56,499 nt of DNA, taken from NCBI RefSeq assembly GCF_030732845.1, contig NZ_JASHKA010000032.1, forward strand, positions 1 through 56,499, given 5' to 3'. The notes below the pieces were generated by a model that saw nothing but the letters and a program-made list of their open reading frames with translations, searched no databases and was not told the origin of the DNA. Positions 24,701-32,153 of this stretch are shown here, piece after piece. The translations under genes were made by a program, and so were the position numbers. The DNA is from Roseibium sp. MMSF_3544 (GTDB taxonomy: Bacteria > Pseudomonadota > Alphaproteobacteria > Rhizobiales > Stappiaceae). Within the stretch, counting starts at the first letter, position 1, and each line of letters starts with the position of its first letter.

Positions 24701-26752
24701 CTATTGAACCGACAGGGGACGGGTAAAGAGCACCGCCTTGTTGTCACCGTTAAAGTAACGCAATTCATACTCACCCGGCTCTTTTGGCGCGGTCAGCTTG
24801 ACGTTTTGAGCATCAATATCTCCCGCCCAAACGCGCCGCTCATGAACAGACCTGCCATTGCCACCACGTGCATTCGGATCCCAGATCTGAACACTGTCAT
24901 AGCGGGCACCTGGACCTTTCCAGTCGACGGAGAATTTCGTTTCCGTTTCAACAGCATCCGGCCCTTCAAGGCCGATTTCAAGCGGTACGACGGTGATCGG
25001 TCGGGTCAAGAGAACCGTCTTGTTGTCACCGTTATAGTAGCGGAGCTGGTACTCGCCCGGCTTTGCCGCGCTCGGCAGTGTCGCCCTGTTGTTGTCGAAA
25101 TCGTCATTGCGCAGGCGCTTTTGATGAACAACCCGGCCATCGCCGGCACGTGCACGCGGATCAAAGAACTGCACGCTGTCGTAGCGGGCGCCGGGGCCGG
25201 TCCAGGTTACGGTGATATGGCGCCCCTGACCGATCTGGTCCGGAGCTTCGAGCGCAACCACCGTTTCGGTGACTTCAAGCGGCACGGACGCCAGAACGGT
25301 CTTGTTGTCGCCGTTGTAATACTGAAGCTCATAGGGGCCCGCCTTGACAGGTCCAGGCAAGGTGACCCGCTGATTTTCGAAATCATCGTTGCGAAGACGC
25401 TTGTCGTGGATCTTCTTGCCGCTGGCCGGATCGACAAGCAGGACGCTGTCATAACGGGCGCCCGGGCCCACCCAATCGACAACGATCGGTTTGCCGGCTT
25501 CAGCAGCTTCTTCCGTTTCGAGGGTCACCGGTGCCTCGATCACTTCCAGTGCACGCGTTGCAAGCACCATCTTGTCCTCGCCGGCATAGTAGCGAAGCTG
25601 GTAGGTGCCGGGCTTTGCCGGCGTCGGCATGGTGGCCTTGTTGTTGTCGAAGTCGTCATTGCGCAGGCGCTTTGAATGCAGAACCTTGCCTTCGCCGTTT
25701 CGGGCCGAGGCATCGAAGAGTTCGACAGCGTCATAGCGCCCGCCAGGACCGACCCATTCAACCGTCACGGGCCTTGCCATGGCGATCTGGTCCGGCGCGA
25801 ACAACGCAACATCGGCCGGAGTGACTTCGATCTGACGTGTTGCCAGGATCTGCCGTCCCGTACCGTCCCAGTAACGCAACTCGTAGGTTCCCGGCTCGGT
25901 CACAACCGTCATGTTGACCTTGTTGTTGTCGAAATCCCCGTTCCGGATGGCCTTGGAGCGAAGGGCTTTGCCTTCACCGTTGCGCGCCGCCGGATCGAAG
26001 AACTGGATCTGGTCGTAACGCCCGGCCGGTCCCTGCCAGGCAACGTCAATGCGCGCGCCGATTGCCGCCGTATCCGGAGCATCAAGCGAGGCCTCCGGCA
26101 ATTGCGCGGGCTGTGCCGCAGCTTCCTGCACGACTGGCACTTCAACCGTTGCTGTCAGAGCTTCGGTGAGTTCCTCCGTGCTGCCGGCCTGGATGTAGAG
26201 GCCACCGGTGTTTTCCGCCAGGCACGCGACCTGGCGTCCCTCTTCCTCACTCAGGCCGAAACCGATGACATGAGCGGTGAAATTCACCCCGAGCCGGGCA
26301 AGTTCACTCCCGAGTGCGCAAGGGTCGGCATTGCAGGTTTCAATCCCATCGGTGACGAGGACAACGGTGGCCTTGTCCTCGGTGAAGCGCAAGGTTTCAG
26401 CGGCCTGGCGCACGGCTGCCGACAGGGGCGTCTTGCCCTTTGGCGTGATCTTGTCCGTTGCAGCCTTGATGGCTGCGCCGGTTCCGGCAGCCGGCGGAAC
26501 AACCAGCTCGATATCGGCGCAATTGCCTTTCTGCCTATGCCCGTAGGCAAAGAGGCCGAGTTCAATGTCTTCTGGAAGCGTTCCCAGAACATTGCTCATC
26601 GCCTCGCGGGCAATTTCGATTTTGGTCCGCCCTTCGATCTGCCCCCACATGGAGCCGGACCCGTCAAAGACGATGGCAGCTTTGTCTGCCGCGAGGGAAT
26701 GGGATGAAAAAACGGATAGTGCTGCAAACGCAAAAATGTACGACCGAAACAT
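24701..26752 (-). CDS. Secreted vWA protein with five tandem beta-rich repeats
   Basis: A 683-residue exported protein. A signal peptide (residues 1-21) is followed by a von Willebrand factor A domain (about 25-200) with an intact MIDAS DGSGS at 30-34 and a TDG loop at 134-136. Residues 225-683 hold five repeats of about 85-93 residues (225-310, 318-404, 411-494, 501-588, 595-682). Each contains WxGPGxRYD, a DPxAR-like loop, KRLRNDDFDNN and LRYYNGDNKxVLxTR. The repeats look like small beta-sandwich modules. vWA domains bind metal-dependent protein partners, so a cell-surface or periplasmic binding role is plausible. I do not know the repeat's function. Confidence 0.85.
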   Translation of the reverse strand: MFRSYIFAFAALSVFSSHSLAADKAAIVFDGSGSMWGQIEGRTKIEIAREAMSNVLGTLPEDIELGLFAYGHRQKGNCADIELVVPPAAGTGAAIKAATDKITPKGKTPLSAAVRQAAETLRFTEDKATVVLVTDGIETCNADPCALGSELARLGVNFTAHVIGFGLSEEEGRQVACLAENTGGLYIQAGSTEELTEALTATVEVPVVQEAAAQPAQLPEASLDAPDTAAIGARIDVAWQGPAGRYDQIQFFDPAARNGEGKALRSKAIRNGDFDNNKVNMTVVTEPGTYELRYWDGTGRQILATRQIEVTPADVALFAPDQIAMARPVTVEWVGPGGRYDAVELFDASARNGEGKVLHSKRLRNDDFDNNKATMPTPAKPGTYQLRYYAGEDKMVLATRALEVIEAPVTLETEEAAEAGKPIVVDWVGPGARYDSVLLVDPASGKKIHDKRLRNDDFENQRVTLPGPVKAGPYELQYYNGDNKTVLASVPLEVTETVVALEAPDQIGQGRHITVTWTGPGARYDSVQFFDPRARAGDGRVVHQKRLRNDDFDNNRATLPSAAKPGEYQLRYYNGDNKTVLLTRPITVVPLEIGLEGPDAVETETKFSVDWKGPGARYDSVQIWDPNARGGNGRSVHERRVWAGDIDAQNVKLTAPKEPGEYELRYFNGDNKAVLFTRPLSVQ

Positions 26753-26853
26753 GCTTCCTCCGACGAAATTGTCGACTTCACGTTACCAAGAGTAAGCGTG
26801 CCACATGATGGTTCCGTCGCAAAGGTCACAGTTTGTACGTTCAACGATCGGAT

Positions 26854-27507
26854 TCAGGCGATGACTGCCCCGGCATCCGCAAGGTCATGCTTGATCGAGG
26901 ACCATTTCCGGGGTGTTGCCGTCAATGTTGCCGGTTCGCGAATTTCCACATGAAACCCCCGCGACAGCGCCCCCTTTGCCGTTAGTTGGACGCAATGGCA
27001 GGCATCCAGGCCGACCAGTGTCAGCGAGCCAATATTCCTATCCGCCAGCCAGGTTTCAAAACCAGGATTGGAGAACGTGTCGCCGATTGCCTTTTCAAAG
27101 ACCGGTGCATCCTCTGTCTCAAGCGCGCGGTCGAGCTTTAGTCCCTCCCGGCCCGGTGTCCCGATGCCGCCCGCCAGAAGGTTCATCACCTTGATCACCG
27201 GCCAGTCGCGGAAGATGTTTTTGACAAAGGCGACATCGACACCACTGGACCTTGCCGCTTCGATTTCCCGGTTGATGACAGAAAGCGCGTCATCCCGGAC
27301 CGTCGGATCAAACCCGTGCTTGCCTTCGTTGCGGGTGAAGTCCTCCTGGACATCGATCACAATCAGAGCCTTGTTCGGCCGTTCTGAAAGATCGATCAAC
27401 GCACCCTTTGTCGGCGTTCCGAGCTTACGGAGGTAAAACCCGAAATAGAGCCCGACAGCGACCAGCGCAAAAACCAAAATACCGGCAAAGCTTAGTACAA
27501 CTGACAT
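26854..27507 (-). CDS. Membrane-anchored isochorismatase-like cysteine hydrolase
   Basis: A 217-residue protein of the isochorismatase superfamily with an N-terminal membrane anchor (about residues 3-27). Catalytic residues are the Asp of VIDVQEDF, a Lys in FVKNIF and the Cys of VGLDACHCVQLTA. The family includes nicotinamidases and other amidohydrolases; the substrate cannot be assigned. The membrane anchor is unusual for a family that is mostly soluble. ATG at 27507 has AGGAG at 6 nt. It follows the MarR gene by 20 nt and is probably in its operon. Confidence 0.8.
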   Translation of the reverse strand: MSVVLSFAGILVFALVAVGLYFGFYLRKLGTPTKGALIDLSERPNKALIVIDVQEDFTRNEGKHGFDPTVRDDALSVINREIEAARSSGVDVAFVKNIFRDWPVIKVMNLLAGGIGTPGREGLKLDRALETEDAPVFEKAIGDTFSNPGFETWLADRNIGSLTLVGLDACHCVQLTAKGALSRGFHVEIREPATLTATPRKWSSIKHDLADAGAVIA

Positions 27508-27527
27508 GTCTGTCTCCTGACCTTTGA

Positions 27528-27995
27528 CTATTCCAGGCCCTTGGGGCGGTCCGGGTCGTCCTCGAACTCGGCAAAATGATCGAGCATGGCGCAAAGCACG
27601 CGCTGGGTTGAGCGAAGATCATATTCGGAAAACAGCTCACACACCGCATCAATCTCTTCATTTTCGCTGGCCCGGATGCCGCCGAACCGGGTCCTGCCAA
27701 GCTCGGTCAGGGAAAACAGCGGTGAGCGCCTGTGCGCCGGATTTGGCTGCCGCTCGACAAGTTTCTCAGCTTCGAGGGTGTTCACCATCAACTGGATCTG
27801 CTGGCGCGCCAGAAACAGCGCGCGGCCAATATCGGGAACGGAAAGCGGCCCAGCCGTTTCCAGCACTTCCATGACAGCGCGCATGCCAACCGTGATTCCG
27901 CTCCCGCTCAACTTCGCTTCCACGGCGCGCGCCAGGCGCCGGTGCAACGGGCGGATCAATTGGATGACTTCGTAAAGTTCAACGGATTTCTTCAT
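27528..27995 (-). CDS. MarR-family transcriptional regulator
   Basis: A 155-residue winged-helix regulator with the MarR layout: N-terminal dimer helix, DNA-binding region LSVPDIGRALFLARQQIQLMV and wing PNPAHRRSPLFSLTELG. ATG at 27995 has GAGG 6 nt upstream. It is followed closely by the isochorismatase-like gene. Two near-perfect palindromes just upstream suggest autoregulation of the two-gene operon. Confidence 0.88.
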   Translation of the reverse strand: MKKSVELYEVIQLIRPLHRRLARAVEAKLSGSGITVGMRAVMEVLETAGPLSVPDIGRALFLARQQIQLMVNTLEAEKLVERQPNPAHRRSPLFSLTELGRTRFGGIRASENEEIDAVCELFSEYDLRSTQRVLCAMLDHFAEFEDDPDRPKGLE

Positions 27996-28008
27996 CGCAA
28001 CCTCAATT

Positions 28009-28045
28009 GACAATAAGATTGTCATATTGACAATTCAATTGTCAA
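28009..28045. promoter_or_regulatory. Double palindromic operator of the marR operon
   Basis: GACAAT-AAG-ATTGTC (28009-28023) and TTGACAAT-TCA-ATTGTCAA (28027-28045) are two perfect inverted repeats sharing the GACAAT half-site, 3 nt apart. They begin 14 nt before the marR start and contain TTGACA-type promoter hexamers. Binding by the adjacent MarR protein would block transcription; this is inferred. Confidence 0.72.
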
Positions 28046-28083
28046 TCAAGCTTGATCTCTGAATGTGATGGTGAAACCGATGC

Positions 28084-28390
28084 GGTTGTCATCCCGGACC
28101 CTATACAGCAGAGATCCGGGATCACGTTTGGGATCGCCCAATACTATCCGCGTGGACTCTTGTGTGGGGATCGAGAGGATTGTTGCAAGCGCCCTCCTCC
28201 TTCTGAGGAGGACCGTCAAGTCCGTCTCGAAAAATGGGCCTCGCGCTCCGGAGCATGCCGCCTATCCGCCGAAACGCCGCTGCTGCGGCTCCTTAGAATG
28301 AGGGGGTGGTATCTGCGACGTTCCGAACCCGATCCGGGAACTGTTCGCGTCTTGGCACGAAGGCCCCGGCTCAAGGCCGGGGTGGCAAGT
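28084..28390. repeat. Gene-free region with palindromic intergenic elements
   Basis: ATCCCGGA/TCCGGGAT (28091-28098, 28115-28122) and GGCCCCGGC-TCAAG-GCCGGGG (about 28362-28381) are two members of the dispersed palindromic family. Between them lies CCCGATCCGGGA (28328-28339), similar to the element at 11355. No gene or promoter is clear in 28046-28434. Confidence 0.6.
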
Positions 28391-28434
28391 GCTGGCAAAA
28401 CGGGAGAAGACCGACCGAATGCCTCTCGGTTGCT

Positions 28435-28920
28435 TCAGGGAGCGACCAGTTTCACGTCTTTCGGCTCCACCAGGATCTCGCACTTCACGGAGTTGGCAAT
28501 GAAACAGACGTCATGTGCTTTTTCGTGAATGTCCGTAAGCCAGGTGGGATCTGGAAGCTCATTCGCAACCAGCGTGACCTCCGGTCTCAAGACGACTTTC
28601 GTGATTGCCATCTTGCCCCGCGCGATGCGGCTCATTTCGCCATAGGCGTGGTCACTGTAACTTGCGACGTTGAAATCCGCCCGTCGTGCAAGGTCGAGGA
28701 ACCACAGCATGTGGCAGGAGGAAATTGCCGCAACGAAGGCTTCCTCCGGATCGACGGCTGCCTCTATGGAATGGGGCAATGGCACCACGGTGGGTGACGG
28801 ACTGGCCGGTATCTCAAGGCCACCGTCAAATCGCCAGATATGCCCTCTTGAATAGGCGTTCGACGCGTAGTCGCCATCACAGGCCCATTCAACTTCAGCC
28901 GTATAGTAGTGCCCGGCCAT
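28435..28920 (-). CDS. OsmC-family protein
   Basis: A 161-residue OsmC/OhrA-like protein. The two redox Cys of the family are in VAAISSCHMLWFLDL and KAHDVCFIANSV. Such proteins reduce organic or fatty-acid hydroperoxides. The gene starts 3 nt after the gcvH stop, so it is cotranscribed with the shortened gcvT and gcvH under the glycine riboswitch. It takes the place where gcvP might be expected. Confidence 0.88.
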   Translation of the reverse strand: MAGHYYTAEVEWACDGDYASNAYSRGHIWRFDGGLEIPASPSPTVVPLPHSIEAAVDPEEAFVAAISSCHMLWFLDLARRADFNVASYSDHAYGEMSRIARGKMAITKVVLRPEVTLVANELPDPTWLTDIHEKAHDVCFIANSVKCEILVEPKDVKLVAP

Positions 28921-28923
28921 GGA

Positions 28924-29295
28924 TCAGAGAGACTCCACGAGGGCCTTGTACCCGGCTTCGTCAAGCAACTCGGACAACTGGCTTTCGTTGCTGATCTTCA
29001 TCTTCAAAAACCAGGCAGCACCCTCCGGATCTTCATTCACCTTTGCCGGTTCTTCGGCGAGTGCCTCGTTTGCTTCAACGACTTCTCCATCAATGGGCGC
29101 GTAGACCTCGCTTGCCGCCTTGACCGATTCAACAACGCCGGCTTCATCGCCTTGGGAAAGCTCCGTTCCGGCCTCCGGCAATTCGACATAGACAACGTCG
29201 CCGAGTTGTTCCTGTGCGTAGGATGTGATGCCGATGGTCGCGACACCTCCTTCGACTGAAATCCACTCGTGGTCCTTGGAGTAATAGGTCGTCAT
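28924..29295 (-). CDS. gcvH: Glycine cleavage system H protein
   Basis: A 123-residue lipoyl carrier. The lipoylated Lys lies in VESVKAASEVYAP, and the N-terminal KDHEWISVEGGVATIGITSYA segment is typical. H protein shuttles the aminomethyl group between the P, T and L proteins, and in bacteria can also pass lipoyl groups to other enzymes. Sequence and length are normal and no lesions are seen. It is preceded by a shortened gcvT and followed by an OsmC gene; no gcvP is in the window. Confidence 0.96.
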   Translation of the reverse strand: MTTYYSKDHEWISVEGGVATIGITSYAQEQLGDVVYVELPEAGTELSQGDEAGVVESVKAASEVYAPIDGEVVEANEALAEEPAKVNEDPEGAAWFLKMKISNESQLSELLDEAGYKALVESL

Positions 29296-29319
29296 TTCAC
29301 TATCCGTTTTCTGGAAGGG

Positions 29320-29910
29320 TCAGGGTTTCGATTTGTGGTGAGTAGGGTTTGGAACAATGGACAGACTGCTATCCGTGATTGCCATCCGTTGTTCTTCAGC
29401 GCACGACTGTTGCTCGATAAGACGGCGAAGACGGTCGCGCGCACCGAGACCGATGGGCTCAACCCGGTCGTCGGCAAGAAGCGCTCGCGCGATCGCCTCG
29501 GCAGCTCCGGCAGGAACAGTCAGCTCGTACTCGTCCGTATCCGTCTCGCCGACGCAGGCGACATGGCAATCAATGCCGTCAAATTCCATCCTGGCCGATG
29601 ACTTGAGCCCGAGACCGGCAGCTTCAGGCGCGTGCGCTGAAATGACGCTCAAGGCTTCGGGGCCATGAACAGCAATTACCGCCCGCGCAAAATTCTCGCG
29701 GCTGTCTCCAGCCTGGTGGGCCTGCGCCATATGGGAGAGGTCGAACAAACCAGCCTTGCTGCGCGCATGATCATGCTCCGCGGCAAGGCCCGCACGGTAG
29801 TGCAATGGCACCGCATAGCCCGCAAGCGACACCATGCTGGCACCGAGCTCCAGATGGAGATCGTAAAGAGGCGTTTGTCGCAGCTCGGTCTCTTCAATGG
29901 CTTGTGCCAT
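29320..29910 (-). CDS. Shortened aminomethyltransferase (GcvT) homologue
   Basis: A 196-residue GcvT relative, about half the usual 360-380. It keeps the N-terminus (TPLYDLHLELGASMVSLAGY, PLHYRAGL, AGLFDLSHM) and the end of the first domain (VPIGLGARDRLRR-like IGLGARDRLRR). Compared with E. coli GcvT, about 85 residues are missing after the SHM region, including the segment of the folate site, and the whole C-terminal half is replaced by a short unrelated tail. The frame is open and has a good start (ATG 29910, GAGGA upstream). It is either a decaying gene or a reduced protein with another role. Confidence 0.75.
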   Translation of the reverse strand: MAQAIEETELRQTPLYDLHLELGASMVSLAGYAVPLHYRAGLAAEHDHARSKAGLFDLSHMAQAHQAGDSRENFARAVIAVHGPEALSVISAHAPEAAGLGLKSSARMEFDGIDCHVACVGETDTDEYELTVPAGAAEAIARALLADDRVEPIGLGARDRLRRLIEQQSCAEEQRMAITDSSLSIVPNPTHHKSKP

Positions 29911-29973
29911 CACCGGTCCTCTTGTTCAGGGTATCGCTGCCCGACGCGGTCCTGTCAGACCGGTTGATCAGCA

Positions 29974-30178
29974 CCCCCTCTGTCCGAGAACCTGAGAGAT
30001 TTCCCGACGAGCACCAAGAAATGCCCGGCGGTTACTCCTTCGGTGAGCTGTCCACCGACATCGTCGGCAGGCCACTGCTTTCCAGAGCGTTTTCACTCAT
30101 GCGGTCCTTTTGCCTGAGAGTTTCCGGGGCGGTTGCTCCTTCGGCGCCGGGCTTAGTCGCACCCGGCCTCTCCCGCAT
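29974..30178 (-). ncRNA. Tandem glycine riboswitch
   Basis: On the minus strand two glycine aptamers can be recognised. Aptamer 1 has GCGGGAGAG, then GCCGAAGGAGCAA, then ACTCTCAGGCAAAAGGACC. Aptamer 2 has CTCTGGAAAGC, CACCGAAGGAGTAA, then AATCTCTCAGG and GGACAGAGGGGG. The hallmark CCGAAGGAG and CTCTCAGG pairs are intact in both. It sits directly before the shortened gcvT and gcvH and should raise their expression when glycine is abundant. Confidence 0.93.
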
Positions 30179-30231
30179 AAGTGTGCGCACGTTGCCGTGC
30201 CGGCCAGGTCACGACCCCGGCCAAGGTGCGG

Positions 30232-30260
30232 ATTGTGCGAGCGGCGCACAACCAAGTCAA
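30232..30260 (-). promoter_or_regulatory. Promoter of the glycine riboswitch transcript
   Basis: TTGACT (30260-30255) and CACAAT (30237-30232) on the minus strand are separated by 17 nt. Transcription would start near 30225, about 45 nt before the first aptamer. Confidence 0.6.
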
Positions 30261-30385
30261 TATAGGCAAGAATGCGGGCACACTTTATCGTGCTCCTTCG
30301 CAAGCAGGCATGCGGGACAGTTTAAACACGCGTGCGCGACCGCTCCAGCAAATGCGTTGTCAGCCGAACGTAGCGGCAACCTTGC

Positions 30386-30970
30386 TTAACGGCGACGGCC
30401 TTCGTCGAAACCAAAAACGACCTTGACGCTCGCCCCCTGAGGAATGGTGAAACTTTCCTCGACGATCGTCCACTTTTCCGCGGGTGCAGCTTCAGCAAGC
30501 GTGACCGGAACCGTCAGAATTTCGGAACTGAGCGGCTTCGCGTCGGCGCCGCCCGGAACGATGGCAACGCGAATCGGCAACTTGATTTCTCCCCCCTTCC
30601 AGGCGGGACCCGGTGTCGCATCACCGGAAAAACCGATTTTCATCAATCTCTGGCCATCCGCCTGACTCGTGCAGGTGTTTGCCCAATCTTCGATGGTCGC
30701 CTGATAGAGCAGACCTTCCTGCTGGTCCTGCTTACCGCGCACATAGTTTCTGATCAGGAAAGTCCCGGAATTCAGCTGCATGGGCGGGCACGGCACTGGC
30801 GGCGCAAAGGTTTCAGGCGAGACTTCGATCGGCTCCTGACCACCGCTGATGATCGTGCTGGCGACATCGCTGCCCGCACCGCAGCCAGCCAAAGTCGCCG
30901 CGCACACGCCAGCGGCCAGGAATGTCTTCAACTTCTCACAGGTTACGGCCTGAAACGCACTGATCATCAT
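30386..30970 (-). CDS. Hypothetical lipoprotein
   Basis: A 194-residue protein with a lipoprotein signal: a hydrophobic stretch ends in the lipobox LAGC (Cys at residue 30). The mature part has no domain I recognise; it includes a Pro/Cys-rich start (PPVPCPPMQLNSGT) and a beta-rich body. Proteins of this type occur in alphaproteobacterial envelopes. It is divergent from ispH and precedes, on the same strand, the glycine riboswitch region. Confidence 0.65.
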   Translation of the reverse strand: MMISAFQAVTCEKLKTFLAAGVCAATLAGCGAGSDVASTIISGGQEPIEVSPETFAPPVPCPPMQLNSGTFLIRNYVRGKQDQQEGLLYQATIEDWANTCTSQADGQRLMKIGFSGDATPGPAWKGGEIKLPIRVAIVPGGADAKPLSSEILTVPVTLAEAAPAEKWTIVEESFTIPQGASVKVVFGFDEGRRR

Positions 30971-31091
30971 CTACCCATCTGATCGAATAGCAACTTGGCG
31001 GAGTGTCATAGCAGGTGAACATTTGCTTGGCGAGGCTTGATCTTGAGAATGCTTGAACCAGCTCAATGTGGCCGAAATAGTGTGCATCGAC

Positions 31092-31121
31092 TTGACAGAA
31101 ATGACCTTGAACCCCTTATTG
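31092..31121 (+). promoter_or_regulatory. Possible promoter of ispH-thrB-rnhA
   Basis: TTGACA (31092-31097) and TTATTG (31116-31121) are 18 nt apart, 30 nt before the ispH start. The -10 match is modest. Confidence 0.45.
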
Positions 31122-31150
31122 CGGCCAGACAGGATTGCTAAAAGTGCATC

Positions 31151-32149
31151 ATGACAAAGCCAACTGAAGACAAGTCGCCCCTTTCCATCAAGCTTTGCGC
31201 GCCGCGCGGCTTTTGCGCCGGCGTCGACAGGGCGATTCAAATCGTTGAACTCGCGCTGGAAAAGTACGGACGCCCCGTCTATGTGCGCCACGAAATTGTC
31301 CATAACAAATTCGTGGTCGACGGTCTGAAGGCCAAGGGAGCCGTCTTTGTTGAAGAGCTCGACGAGATTCCGGCCGGAGACACGGACCGTCCGGTGATCT
31401 TTTCGGCTCACGGCGTTCCCAAATCCGTCCCGGAAGATGCGCAGGCGCGCAACATGTTCTATCTCGACGCGACCTGCCCGCTGGTGTCCAAGGTGCACAA
31501 GGAAGCGGAAATCCACTTCCGCCGTGAGCGCGAAGTGCTCCTGATCGGACATGAGGGACATCCGGAAGTCATCGGTACAATGGGTCAGCTCGAACCGGGC
31601 AGCGCAACCCTGATTGAAACCGAGGCCGATGCGCGTGCCTATGAGCCGAAATCCGACAAGGCGCTTGCCTATATCACCCAGACCACCTTGTCCGTGGACG
31701 ACACGGCGGGGATCGTCGCTGTTCTGAAGGAACGGTTTCCGGACATCGTCGCGCCGCACAAGGAAGACATCTGCTACGCCACCACAAACCGGCAGGAAGC
31801 GGTGAAGCACGTCGCCCCCGACGTCGAGGCCATGGTTGTCGTCGGTGCGCCCAACTCCTCCAACTCGCAGCGCTTGAGGGAAGTTGCCGAACGCGCAGGG
31901 TGCAGGGTGGCTGTCCTGATTCAGCGCGCAAGCGACATTAATTGGCAGGAATTCGAAGGAGTCCGGTCTCTCGGTTTGACAGCAGGTGCATCCGCACCGG
32001 AAACTCTGGTAGAGGAAATCATCAGCGCTTTCGCCGAACGGTTTGAGGTCACCGTAGAAACCGTGCGAACCGCTGAAGAAACGATTTCCTTCAATCTGCC
32101 GCGGCAACTCAGGGACTTTGTCTCCTCAGCCCAGGCGGCTAGCGGATAA
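31151..32149 (+). CDS. ispH: 4-hydroxy-3-methylbut-2-enyl diphosphate reductase
   Basis: A 332-residue iron-sulfur enzyme (LytB) for the last step of the MEP isoprenoid pathway, giving IPP and DMAPP. The three cluster Cys are at residue 16 (LCAPRGFCAGVDRA), in LDATCPLVSKVH and in DICYATTNRQ. Catalytic EGHPE-type HEGHPEV and SSNSQRL motifs are present. The length is normal. It is followed 4 nt later by thrB, and the order ispH-thrB-rnhA is common in alphaproteobacteria. Confidence 0.97.
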   Translation: MTKPTEDKSPLSIKLCAPRGFCAGVDRAIQIVELALEKYGRPVYVRHEIVHNKFVVDGLKAKGAVFVEELDEIPAGDTDRPVIFSAHGVPKSVPEDAQARNMFYLDATCPLVSKVHKEAEIHFRREREVLLIGHEGHPEVIGTMGQLEPGSATLIETEADARAYEPKSDKALAYITQTTLSVDDTAGIVAVLKERFPDIVAPHKEDICYATTNRQEAVKHVAPDVEAMVVVGAPNSSNSQRLREVAERAGCRVAVLIQRASDINWQEFEGVRSLGLTAGASAPETLVEEIISAFAERFEVTVETVRTAEETISFNLPRQLRDFVSSAQAASG

Positions 32150-32153
32150 GATC

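Noticed and set aside
25050..26000. Regularly spaced similar DNA segments that might suggest a repeat array or CRISPR
   Set aside because: The period (about 270 nt) matches in-frame protein repeats; there are no short direct repeats with unique spacers.
24359..26707. Plus-strand frames opposite the vWA gene, with internal repeats
   Set aside because: The repeats are the reverse reading of the tandem protein repeats of the vWA gene; not independent coding.
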